Positions 8,082-15,333 of a stretch of 36,541 nt of DNA are shown here, one piece after another (within the stretch, counting starts at the first letter, position 1; every line of letters starts with the position of its first letter). The notes below the pieces were generated by a model that worked only from the letters and a program-made list of their open reading frames with translations, did no database searches and was not told the DNA's origin. The position numbers and the translations under genes were made by a program. Source of the stretch: JAMQKA01 sp043951865 (GTDB lineage Bacteria > Bacteroidota > Rhodothermia > Balneolales > Balneolaceae); NCBI RefSeq assembly GCF_043951865.1, contig NZ_JBINJF010000036.1, positions 1 through 36,541 on the forward strand. Direction: 5' to 3'.

Positions 8082-8819
8082 ATGTTTGGACGCATTCTTT
8101 CTTTTCTCTACGGCATTGTTTCTTACGTCATATTCCTGGGATCTTTTCTCTATGCCATCGCTTTTGTCGGTGATTTTGGGGTGCCCAAAACGATCAACAG
8201 CGGTCCCGAAGCGGCAACCCTGTGGCAGGCATTGGGAATAAATGTGCTACTGCTGGGGCTATTTGCTGTCCAGCATTCGGTCATGGCCCGGGATGGATTC
8301 AAGAGATGGTGGACCAAGATCGTCCCTTCACATGTGGAACGGAGCACGTATGTGCTGCTCAGCAGCTTGGTTTTGATCCTGCTGTACTGGCAGTGGCAGC
8401 CTCTTCCGGATGTAATCTGGAGTGTGGAAGCCGGGTTGTGGTCCGACTTGATAAACGGTCTTTTTTGGCTGGGCTGGGTTATCGTATTGATTACTACCTT
8501 TATGATTAATCATTTTAACCTGTTCGGGCTCCGGCAGGTCTGGCTGTATTTAAAGGGGGAGGAAATCACGCCCCTTGAATTCCAGGAGCCGGGACTGTAC
8601 AAGTATGTACGCCATCCCCTCATGCTGGGATTTCTCATCGCCTTTTGGGCCACGCCTACAATGACACTCGGACATCTTGTATTTGCCATAGCCACCACCG
8701 GCTACATTTTTGTGGGCATATGGTTTGAAGAGCGGGATCTGGTCCGATACCATGGAGAAAAATATAAGGAATACCGGCAGCGGGTAAATATGATTATACC
8801 CTCTCCAAAGGAAAACTAA
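8082..8819 (+). CDS. MddA/NnrU-type membrane methyltransferase
   Basis: 245 residues from the ATG at 8082, which GAGG (8070-8073) supports over a GTG at 8073. Five or so hydrophobic helices (FLYGIVSYVIFLGSFLYAIA, ALGINVLLLGLFAVQHSVMA, YVLLSSLVLILLYW, LFWLGWVIVLITTFMINHF and a late LGHLVFAIATTGYIFVGIWF) place it in the inner membrane. The isoprenylcysteine methyltransferase signature is clear: LYKYVRHPLMLGF and the terminal EERDLVRYHGEKYKEYRQRV. The stretch MINHFNLFGLRQVWLYL is typical of methanethiol S-methyltransferases (MddA), which make dimethyl sulfide from methanethiol; NnrU-type proteins share the fold. MddA function is the best guess from the family, not proven here. Last gene of the 5060-8819 set. 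Confidence 0.75.
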   Translation: MFGRILSFLYGIVSYVIFLGSFLYAIAFVGDFGVPKTINSGPEAATLWQALGINVLLLGLFAVQHSVMARDGFKRWWTKIVPSHVERSTYVLLSSLVLILLYWQWQPLPDVIWSVEAGLWSDLINGLFWLGWVIVLITTFMINHFNLFGLRQVWLYLKGEEITPLEFQEPGLYKYVRHPLMLGFLIAFWATPTMTLGHLVFAIATTGYIFVGIWFEERDLVRYHGEKYKEYRQRVNMIIPSPKEN

Positions 8820-8941
8820 GCAATGTACAGGCTGAATTTTTATTCACCTTAGCACGCTGTACCGTTATTTTTATAGCTTCAAATAACATCATCTGTAACA
8901 ACAGAAAAGAATACTATGAAGGGTATTCACCGGAAATGATG

Positions 8942-9229
8942 ATTTTTAAACGATTAGTTGGTCAAATCAGTAACGTGGGTGGACTTCTAGCTATCACCGC
9001 CTTAAGCCGAACGTTTTGCAGAACCTGCAACCGAATGGAGGGGACCCGTAAAGTCTACCTGTATGACAGAACCGTCTTGGAGATCTAAGAATTTATGCAA
9101 TCAGGAGCCCCTGACGATGAGATGAGCAAGCTGTTTCGAGAGGTGCGTAAAAATGAATTTGAAACGGAATAAAAACGCAAACGAAGTCAATATCCAAGCC
9201 GAAAATTGATGTTTCCCATTGGTGTATAG
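8942..9229 (+). pseudogene. moaA: moaA remnant (C-terminal part only)
   Basis: One plus-strand frame reads GQISNVGGLLAITALSRTFCRTCNR, matching the MoaA region that ends in the second [4Fe-4S] motif FCxxCNRxR. It continues to a TAA (9086-9088), then in the same frame QSGAPDDEMSKLFREV, matching the MoaA LRSGASDEEL helix, then a TAA (9170-9172), and finally KLMFPIGV followed by TAG (9227-9229). The last stretch mimics the MoaA end, which normally closes with Gly-Gly. The GTP 3',8-cyclase N-terminal radical-SAM part is absent. With two internal stops and a lost terminal GG it cannot work. A functional moaA must lie elsewhere, because the Mo-dependent nitrate reductase nearby looks intact. It lies just downstream of moeA on the opposite strand. 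Confidence 0.7.
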
Positions 9230-9300
9230 CACGAAACCTGATATCATCTATCAGAGGTAGAACCAAATACTCGTAGATTATGAAAAGTATATATCAATAT

Positions 9301-10515
9301 TTACCACATTGGACGATACAGGTAAAGTGAAAAACTTTCTTCCCTGGAAAATAGATTCTTTTCCTCTGGTAGCTCAAGCAAACCATCTGCACGACACAAG
9401 TTGGCGAGGTCGCTTGATCCTTTACCCTTCACCGGGGTGGCCTGCATAATTCCCTCGGGCGACTGAGATATCTTAACCTGAAGAAAATAGGTCAACTTTT
9501 TTTCAAAGGTATAGTCCTCTGTAAGCTGTGCCACGGGTTGTTTCTCTTCCTGCATCCCCAATTGCCTTTTAAGCCAGGGACAGATATACCGGTAATAACA
9601 GGTAAATGTGGATACCGGGTTGCCGGGCAGGGCAAACACCACGGCCTGCTCGGACCTCCCAAACCAAAACGGCTTGCCGGGCCGCTGGCGGACTTTGTGG
9701 AACAGTCTTTCTACGCTATTCTGCTCAAGCATCTCAGGGATATAGTCCAGCTTGCCCCTGGAGATGCCACCGCTCAGGATCAGCAAATCAAATTGGGACA
9801 GCAGTCCCCCCAGCTTATCGGCGATCTCCTCCTTGTCATCATCCAGGTGGAACAGCCGAGCTTTAATCCCCAGCTCTCGCAACGCCGCGGCAAGGGTGTA
9901 CGAATTGGATCCCCGAATTTGGTGGGGCAGGGGCTGCTGATCGATCCCCACCAGCTCATCACCCGTAGAAATGACGGCCACCCGGGGAGGGCTGGAGACC
10001 TTGACCTGTGGCATCCCAACTGTAGCCGCAACCCCGATCTCAGCAGAGCTCAACACCGTTCCCTCCTCAACGATCAGCGTACCCCCGGCGCGGTTTGTAC
10101 CCTTGGCGTGGATATTCTGCCGACGCGCTTTGGGAGGCTTTTGAATAGTCGCGATTGCACTCCCGTCCTTTTCGGTTATTTCCAGATCTTCATACCGTAT
10201 AACAGTATCGGTATTTCCGGGTAGGATAGCCCCGGTCATCACCTCCAGACAGTGAACGCCATTCCGAAGTGTCTGCCTGGGCGCACCGGCTTTTTGAAGT
10301 CCCGCAATGGGAAATGACCGCCGTCCCTGCTTCCACTGGTCAAACCGAATGGCAATACCATCCATCATTACTCGATCAAAGGGTGGAAGATCCCGATCTG
10401 AAGTGATCGACTCACGGAGTACGCGACCTGTAGCTTCCGACACAGGAACCTGTTCAGCCCCTGTATCCAGGGTAATTGAATTGATAATCTCTTCAGCCTC
10501 TTTAACCGGTATCAT
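9301..10515 (-). CDS. moeA: Molybdopterin molybdenumtransferase MoeA
   Basis: 404 residues, normal length. MoeA inserts molybdate into adenylated molybdopterin. Visible motifs are DLPPFDRVMMDGIA near the N-terminus (family: P-x-F-D-x-S-x-x-D-G-x-A), VMTGAILPGNTDTVIRYED, STGDEL, RGSNSYTLAAAL, LSGGISRGKLDYIPE and FALPGNPVSTF. In most MoeA the second reads GD/GK-x-D and the SGGIS is SGGVS; these are ordinary substitutions. No frame break is seen. It reads away from the hemD remnant (divergent, 59 bp apart) and is flanked on the other side by the moaA remnant, so it is the surviving cofactor gene of a decaying locus. It would serve the nitrate reductase 5 kb away. Confidence 0.93.
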   Translation of the reverse strand: MIPVKEAEEIINSITLDTGAEQVPVSEATGRVLRESITSDRDLPPFDRVMMDGIAIRFDQWKQGRRSFPIAGLQKAGAPRQTLRNGVHCLEVMTGAILPGNTDTVIRYEDLEITEKDGSAIATIQKPPKARRQNIHAKGTNRAGGTLIVEEGTVLSSAEIGVAATVGMPQVKVSSPPRVAVISTGDELVGIDQQPLPHQIRGSNSYTLAAALRELGIKARLFHLDDDKEEIADKLGGLLSQFDLLILSGGISRGKLDYIPEMLEQNSVERLFHKVRQRPGKPFWFGRSEQAVVFALPGNPVSTFTCYYRYICPWLKRQLGMQEEKQPVAQLTEDYTFEKKLTYFLQVKISQSPEGIMQATPVKGKGSSDLANLCRADGLLELPEEKNLFSREESFSLYLYRPMW

Positions 10516-10574
10516 CTAATTAAAATCCATTTTTTAACTTAATTGCCTAATAATTTATTAGTATTTTTTTAAGA

Positions 10575-11355
10575 ATGCCTAATAAATTATGGGTACCCCC
10601 CTTTGAAAATGTAACTGCACTCGCTTTTGAAAGCAGAGTGGCAGACTCGACCTCCAAGCTGCTTGAGCGGCAGGGAGCCAACGCCATAAGTGCTCCATCC
10701 ATGCAGGAGATGCCGCTGTAAAGCCATACTGCTGTATTCGGTTTTGCCCAGCAGCTTTTTGATGGGGAGGTGGATATCCTGGTATATATGACCGGCGTAG
10801 GCACGGACATGCTGGTAAAAACGATGAAGACGAAGTACAAACTTGATGATATCCTGCAGGCTCTTGAAGGTATCATCGTTGTATCCCGCGGATCCAAACC
10901 AGCCAAGGTGTTGCGCAGCCTCGATGTGACGATCGATATTAAAGTACCGGAACCGAATACGTGGGAAGAAATTCTTAACGCGCTGGATGAGCATGCCCGG
11001 ACTTCAGATCTGACCGGTAAAAAGTAGCCATCCAGGAATATGGCGAGCGCAACGAGAAGCTAAATACTAAATAAAAAAGCGTAGCGCGGAACTGATCCAA
11101 ATCTCCATCTACCGGTGGGCGCTGCCTGATGACCTGGAACCGCTCAAAAACGGAATCAAGGCCATTCTGGATCGCAAGGTGGATCTAGTGCTCTTTACCA
11201 GTAAAACACAGGTCAGCCATGTGATGAAAGTGGCCGGTATGGTAGCCTCTAAAGAAGAACTGCAATACGCACTTAATAAAAATGTGGTGGTCGCCTCCAT
11301 CGGTCCGGTCTGTTCCGGAGGATTGCGATCGAACGGCATTGAACCTGATTTTTAG
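10575..11355 (+). pseudogene. hemD: hemD (uroporphyrinogen-III synthase) remnant
   Basis: Starting at ATG 10575 one frame gives VPPFENVTALAFESRVADST and continues to GANAISAPSMQEMPL, then a nonsense TAA (10719-10721). The same frame goes on with FDGEVDILVYMTGVGTDML, SRGSKPAKVLRSL and VPEPNTWEEIL up to a TAG at 11025. Sequence after the run of A at 11019-11023 continues in the next frame as KVAIQEYGERNEKL. After another break it reads IYRWALPDDLEPLK, VDLVLFTSKTQVSHVMKVAG and VASIGPVCSGGLRSNGIEPD to a TAG at 11353. This order is that of HemD across almost its whole length. At least one nonsense and two frameshifts make it non-functional. HemD makes the precursor of haem and siroheme, so an intact copy is expected elsewhere. 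Confidence 0.85.
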
Positions 11356-11364
11356 CCGTCGCGA

Positions 11365-11494
11365 TCCAAGCGTGGACGCTTGGATGAGCCATTGTTTTTT
11401 AGTTTATGTTGGTTCATTAATAGTAGATGGCCTACATATTATGCATTTATTTTTCCAATCTAGTTGCTGGCTCCGTCAAGCGTCCACGCTTGAC
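11365..11494. repeat. Palindromic repeat pair, REP-like
   Basis: TCCAAGCGTGGACGCTTGGA (11365-11384) and GTCAAGCGTCCACGCTTGAC (11475-11494) are each palindromes with a central GG or CC and are inverted relative to each other. Their inner flanks are also complementary (GAGCCA at 11386-11391, TGGCTC at 11468-11473). The whole 130 bp unit could thus form a long hairpin, as REPIN or MITE elements do. The same core recurs at 15205-15260 and 21993-22051. Confidence 0.75.
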
Positions 11495-11560
11495 AACTGA
11501 CACTGCTTAGTAGTTCATCAACTTATTTCTGGATGGACAAATTTCCACCTCTTCTTTTCG

Positions 11561-11728
11561 CTATTTAAGTGTTATCAAGGCCCAAACAAGCAGGGTCCCG
11601 TTAAACAGAACGCCAATCAGTATCATAAGCCATCCCGGAACCAAGTGGGAAATTCCGGCTCTTTCCCAAATCTTATGAATACCTGTCGCCGGGGTAGAGT
11701 AGATAATAGCAGTGTGCTTTTCGGACAT
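11561..11728 (-). CDS. Small single-TM protein
   Basis: 55 residues from the ATG at 11728, preceded by GAGGAG at good spacing (11735-11740); an in-frame ATG further upstream at 11770 lacks such a site. The N-terminal half is polar (MSEKHTAIIYSTPATGIHKI) and the C-terminal half is one membrane helix (LVPGWLMILIGVLFNGTLLVWALITLK). It is probably a small inner-membrane protein. No family is recognised. It lies alone between the hemD remnant and the divergent nitroreductase-like gene. The ribosome site and clean membrane helix make it more likely real than chance. Confidence 0.5.
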   Translation of the reverse strand: MSEKHTAIIYSTPATGIHKIWERAGISHLVPGWLMILIGVLFNGTLLVWALITLK

Positions 11729-11911
11729 TGACAACTCCTCAGGATACAGAAGATGCTTCCCCTCTTCCATAATCCCATTAATTAAATGATCGATTACACC
11801 AGAAAAGACAACCTGTTTTAGCGTGCCATTTCCTTAATTTAATGTATGTATATTCAATTATATCAATTGTTTAACAGCAGGCACTAAATATTAGAGACGG
11901 GAGTTAATCAG

Positions 11912-13267
11912 ATGAGTGACAACAATATCAAATCCGAAAAATCTGCGTCTTGGGACTCACTCCTTGAGATAATGCGAGGCCGCCGCTCCCGCCGCTTTGG
12001 ACTGGGGATGAAAATGGATTCGGGTCCCATGGCCTACGAAAGCCGGCATGAGGGGCTCCCACTCACCGATCAGGAGGAGGCGATGCTGGTATATGCGGCC
12101 GCGGGTATCACGGGCTACGCGCTGGGCGACCTGGTCTATGACGAGGGCGAAGGGGGTACCATCCTTGCAGGTCTCACGGGCCGTACCGTACCGAGCGGCG
12201 ATGCCATCCAAAGCTGCTCCCTGATCGTGATGAACCCGGACGCCACCTATTACATCAAACGACCGGCCGATTTACCGGCTGAATCCGTACCGGAATTGGT
12301 CGAGCTCGCCGAGCAAGAAGACTATACCGAGCTATACCACCGGAGCAGGGTCAGGATTAAAGATGGACGCTCCACGCCTCCGCTGGAGCTCTTCTTCAAT
12401 ATCAACTGTAACAAGTGGTCGCTTTACGATCCGGCTGCCACCTACTTTCTGCCAGTCCAGGATTTTACGGTTATGTATATTAACGCACTGCTGGAAATCT
12501 TCAACGAGCATAACGGCATCTATCCCATTGATGAGCGAGCAGGCTTTCGACCTGCCGGCATCAAAAAGTTTGCGCAGAGCCGCGGTGGTCACCTCGTGGA
12601 TGATCCAAGCAAAGAGCATACTATCACTATCCAGCAGCTGGAGACGCTCGTCACGGAGTTCGTCACAGCCGAGGCCGGCATGATTATCCAAAACCTGGCA
12701 CTTATGACGCAGGCCATGGGTCTGGGCGGATTCCCTCACTGGGCGGCCCATTATTACGGGTGGTTTGAGGCACTGGGATTTCGCATGAGGGAAGTACGTG
12801 CCTCCCGCTACCTGGGAATGAACTGGTTTTACCGGTTGATGGCCAAGCTGCTAAATCGGGATCAACCCGTTCCGTTGGTGGTAGGACTGGAATCAGGTGA
12901 GGAAGTCCTGATTAAGCCCCATTGCCCGCCGTACTATAGTTCAATGGAGGATGCAGTTCGGACGGTTGTTGACATGAAGTGGGGAGCAGAGGGAATATTC
13001 AGGAAAGGGGCTTCCAACAGTGCATGGTTAAATTCGGGTGAAGTCAGTAATACAGCACCGGGCGTGAGTGAAGCTACAGTGGAAGCCACAATCGCGTATT
13101 GCAGCTATATTTATGAACGCTATGGCCGGTTCCCGGCCTACCAAATGCCGCTGCGCACGCTACTCGGTTTCCAGGCCAATCATTTGGATGTAGATTTTTA
13201 CAAAAAATTTTATCGTCCAGAGGCCCTTACAGATCTACAGCGGGATCATCTTAAAAATTGGCATTAG
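11912..13267 (+). CDS. Nitroreductase-superfamily-like protein
   Basis: 451 residues, start supported by GGGAG (11899-11903). The N-terminus carries RGRRSRRFGLGMKM and PLTDQEEAMLVYAAAGITGYA, resembling the R-R-S-x-R-x-F and PL...LLWAA-G segments of nitroreductase-fold flavoproteins. Further in, VTAEAGMIIQNLALMTQAMGLGGFPH resembles the helix A-x-x-A-x-QNLLL-x-A-x-x-LGLG of the same fold. The C-terminal third (APGVSEATVEATIAYCSYIY and FPAYQMPLRTLLGFQANHLD) is not recognised. At 451 residues it is about twice the usual single-domain size. An FMN-dependent reductase role is plausible; the substrate is unknown. It lies on the strand opposite to the nitrate cluster and converges with moaD. Confidence 0.5.
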   Translation: MSDNNIKSEKSASWDSLLEIMRGRRSRRFGLGMKMDSGPMAYESRHEGLPLTDQEEAMLVYAAAGITGYALGDLVYDEGEGGTILAGLTGRTVPSGDAIQSCSLIVMNPDATYYIKRPADLPAESVPELVELAEQEDYTELYHRSRVRIKDGRSTPPLELFFNINCNKWSLYDPAATYFLPVQDFTVMYINALLEIFNEHNGIYPIDERAGFRPAGIKKFAQSRGGHLVDDPSKEHTITIQQLETLVTEFVTAEAGMIIQNLALMTQAMGLGGFPHWAAHYYGWFEALGFRMREVRASRYLGMNWFYRLMAKLLNRDQPVPLVVGLESGEEVLIKPHCPPYYSSMEDAVRTVVDMKWGAEGIFRKGASNSAWLNSGEVSNTAPGVSEATVEATIAYCSYIYERYGRFPAYQMPLRTLLGFQANHLDVDFYKKFYRPEALTDLQRDHLKNWH

Positions 13268-13327
13268 AAAAGCTAAACCTCGCGATACAGAACCCAGGTG
13301 CCCAATAACTAATACACCAACAAGCAA

Positions 13328-13570
13328 CTACCCGCCACTGACCGGTGGAATAAGCACAATCTCATCCTGCTCCGTCAGTGGCAGATCCTGGCTGGCATAT
13401 TCCCCGTTTACCGCAATAGCCAGCGACTTGAGGCTGTCCAGTTCAGGAAATTCTTCAATCAATTTCTGCTTTAACGAACTTACGCTGGCAGCAGATGAGA
13501 CGTTGTACTCCAGCTCTTTGGTACCAATTACATCTTTCGTTATTCCAAAGAGTTTCAGGTTTAGTGTCAT
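13328..13570 (-). CDS. moaD: MoaD, molybdopterin synthase sulfur carrier
   Basis: 80 residues from the ATG at 13570 (MTLNLKLFGITKDVIG). An upstream in-frame ATG at 13615 would add 15 unlike residues inside a repeat and is less likely. Ubiquitin-like beta-grasp: SSLKQKLIEEFPELDSLKSL, then AVNGEYASQDLPLTEQDEIV and the end LIPPVSGG. The terminal Gly-Gly is adenylated and thiocarboxylated to deliver sulfur to precursor Z through MoaE. It is last in the minus-strand nitrate cluster, which fits supply of the Mo cofactor to the nitrate reductase. No moaE is visible in the window. Confidence 0.85.
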   Translation of the reverse strand: MTLNLKLFGITKDVIGTKELEYNVSSAASVSSLKQKLIEEFPELDSLKSLAIAVNGEYASQDLPLTEQDEIVLIPPVSGG

Positions 13571-13608
13571 ATCTTTTTGTTTTGCTGGTTTACAAATTGT
13601 TAAAGAAT

Positions 13609-13675
13609 CTCGCAAAGACGCGGAGACGCAAAGAACGATTTATAGAACTCTGCGGCTTAGCGACTCTGCGTGAAC
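13609..13675. repeat. Imperfect inverted repeat (intergenic)
   Basis: The left arm TCTCGCAAAGACGCGGAGAC and the right arm CTCTGCGGCTTAGCGACTCT are imperfect complements (both arms are built on gcAGAGacGC-like units). Similar intergenic palindromes are widespread in Bacteroidota and other phyla. It fills the gap between the rubredoxin protein and moaD. Confidence 0.55.
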
Positions 13676-13677
13676 CC

Positions 13678-15156
13678 TTATTTTTGGCATTTCACCTTAC
13701 TTCCCTCAAGTTCCATTTCAAGTTCTTTAAATTCTGACTTCGGCGTTTCACAAAGCGGGCATCTATACCCCTCAGGCAGATCCTCAAACGGCGTCCCCTC
13801 CGGGATTTCTGCTGCCGTATCGCCATACCGCTGGTCATAAATCGTCATGCAGTCAGGGCACTGATGCACAGTTTGGGTATCGGGTGCCTCCTCCGGTTCC
13901 TCCCAGATTCGATCCTGCCCGTCGTCATCCAGCTGATCGTAATAGATCCGGCTCAGCTTCATGAGCACGTTAGGCAGCTCTCGCTTGGTTACATGCATCG
14001 CAAACGGAATGTATTTCTCCTCATTGGGATTAAAATTCTTACTGTAAAACACGTTGTATCGCTTCTGTAGGTCATATTTCCCAAACAGGCGAATGCTCGG
14101 GTGCATCAAAATGGCAACAGACGTAAACAGGTAGATCGGTCGTTCCTTGATCGAAAACGTCAGCCCATACGTGCTGATATCGTGCTTGTCGAACACATTC
14201 ACCAGGTATTTCTTCAGCTTCAGGGCATGCTCATTCAATACCGGCAGGTGCCAGTTGAGCTCCAGCGAGGAGTGCCGCAGATTAATTCCATTCCGGCCGC
14301 AAAGCAGCTCCCACTTGTCGCGATCCTCCTCCCGAATTCCTTTCACGATAAATGACTTCCAAGGGGTGATAATGATCTTCCCGATGTTGGTCCGCGAGCA
14401 CAGGTCACACACTTTTTCCAGGAAAGAGATGGTGTACCGGTTGTTCCGCCAGTAGAGCCCCAGCCAGTATTTGCTGCCGGCCATTTTGTTCAGTCCCTCG
14501 TAATAGGGAAACGGCTCCGTCGGCAATTCCAGCTCATTATCTATGGTTCGGTTATTTGTTTGCAGTTCTTGATTAATGCTTTGAAACAACAGATCGACAT
14601 CCGCAGATTGATCCCGATTGTCATCAAAGTAAAGCTGCTCCAGGGCCGCAGCCACCTTTCCAATATCATAGCTGGATATAAGCACCGGCCATCGCCGCAG
14701 GTCATCCGTGGGATTAAACTTCAGAAATAGATACCAGTAGTCTTCATGCTCGGAGGCCACAAAATTGAGCTGCCCGTTGAACAGCGGGACTAAACTCTGC
14801 TTTGGATCAGTGATATTAACTTTGAGACGCGGGCGGTAATCAAAAGTGTCCAGCACATTGTAATAAGTGCCGGTCGTCACCCAGGGCGTGGTCGGCATGA
14901 TATCGACGGCCACAAAGGAAGTCACGATATTCTGATACCGCTGCCCGTTCCACTCATACTGCGTGCGAATGGATCCAAACTCCTCATCCAGCTTCCGCTG
15001 CTCCACCTCATCGCCGGGAAACATAATATCCTGGCGTGACCCAAAGTGGACCGTCTCGTTACCCATGTCTCGTGCAATGTCCAGGATCTTCCTGAGATCT
15101 CTCGGGGACAGCAGTCCACCGGGGATGAAGGCGCGTATGAGGTCGGTTTTCTTCAT
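13678..15156 (-). CDS. Rubredoxin protein with reductase-like domains
   Basis: 492 residues. Residues about 1-60 match the ferredoxin-like half domain of nitrite/sulfite reductases (IRAFIPGGLLSPRDLRKILD, then HFGSRQDIMFP), and about 240-340 a second one (VCDLCSRTNIGKIIITPWKS). The positions where siroheme enzymes carry C-x5-C and C-x3-C do not: the expected segment reads LKVNITDPKQSLVPLFNG. Siroheme and the 4Fe-4S cluster are therefore probably not bound. The C-terminus is a rubredoxin domain with C433-PDC436 and C466-PLC469 for one iron. Inference: an electron-transfer or scaffold partner of the adjacent nitrate or nitrite reductase. Its gene lies 177 bp downstream of the nitrate reductase gene on the same strand, separated by two palindrome pairs. 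Confidence 0.75.
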   Translation of the reverse strand: MKKTDLIRAFIPGGLLSPRDLRKILDIARDMGNETVHFGSRQDIMFPGDEVEQRKLDEEFGSIRTQYEWNGQRYQNIVTSFVAVDIMPTTPWVTTGTYYNVLDTFDYRPRLKVNITDPKQSLVPLFNGQLNFVASEHEDYWYLFLKFNPTDDLRRWPVLISSYDIGKVAAALEQLYFDDNRDQSADVDLLFQSINQELQTNNRTIDNELELPTEPFPYYEGLNKMAGSKYWLGLYWRNNRYTISFLEKVCDLCSRTNIGKIIITPWKSFIVKGIREEDRDKWELLCGRNGINLRHSSLELNWHLPVLNEHALKLKKYLVNVFDKHDISTYGLTFSIKERPIYLFTSVAILMHPSIRLFGKYDLQKRYNVFYSKNFNPNEEKYIPFAMHVTKRELPNVLMKLSRIYYDQLDDDGQDRIWEEPEEAPDTQTVHQCPDCMTIYDQRYGDTAAEIPEGTPFEDLPEGYRCPLCETPKSEFKELEMELEGSKVKCQK

Positions 15157-15204
15157 CGGGTTTTGTTACCGGTTAATAGTTATTTGGATGTACGAATAGG
15201 CTAA

Positions 15205-15260
15205 GTCAAGCGTCCACGCTTGACACTTCACGCCGTTATTTCCAAGCGTGGACGCTTGGA
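15205..15260. repeat. Palindromic repeat pair, REP-like
   Basis: GTCAAGCGTCCACGCTTGAC (15205-15224) and TCCAAGCGTGGACGCTTGGA (15241-15260) are the same two 20-mers as at 11365-11494, here 16 bp apart and in reverse order. They lie between the nitrate reductase stop and the rubredoxin gene start. Confidence 0.8.
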
Positions 15261-15277
15261 AGAGCGGTAGTTTGTAG

Positions 15278-15324
15278 CTCGAAGCGCTGCTTCGAGTTGA
15301 GAAGTTTACGAAGCAGCGCTTCGA
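15278..15324. repeat. Second palindrome pair 3' of nitrate reductase gene
   Basis: CTCGAAGCGCTGCTTCGAG (15278-15296) and CGAAGCAGCGCTTCG (15309-15323) are reverse complements of each other, and each is also self-complementary. The architecture is like the CAAGCGT family but the sequence differs. As RNA from the nitrate reductase gene this would form a stable hairpin directly after the stop codon; no T-run follows, so an intrinsic terminator is not shown. Confidence 0.7.
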
Positions 15325-15333
15325 ATTACATGA

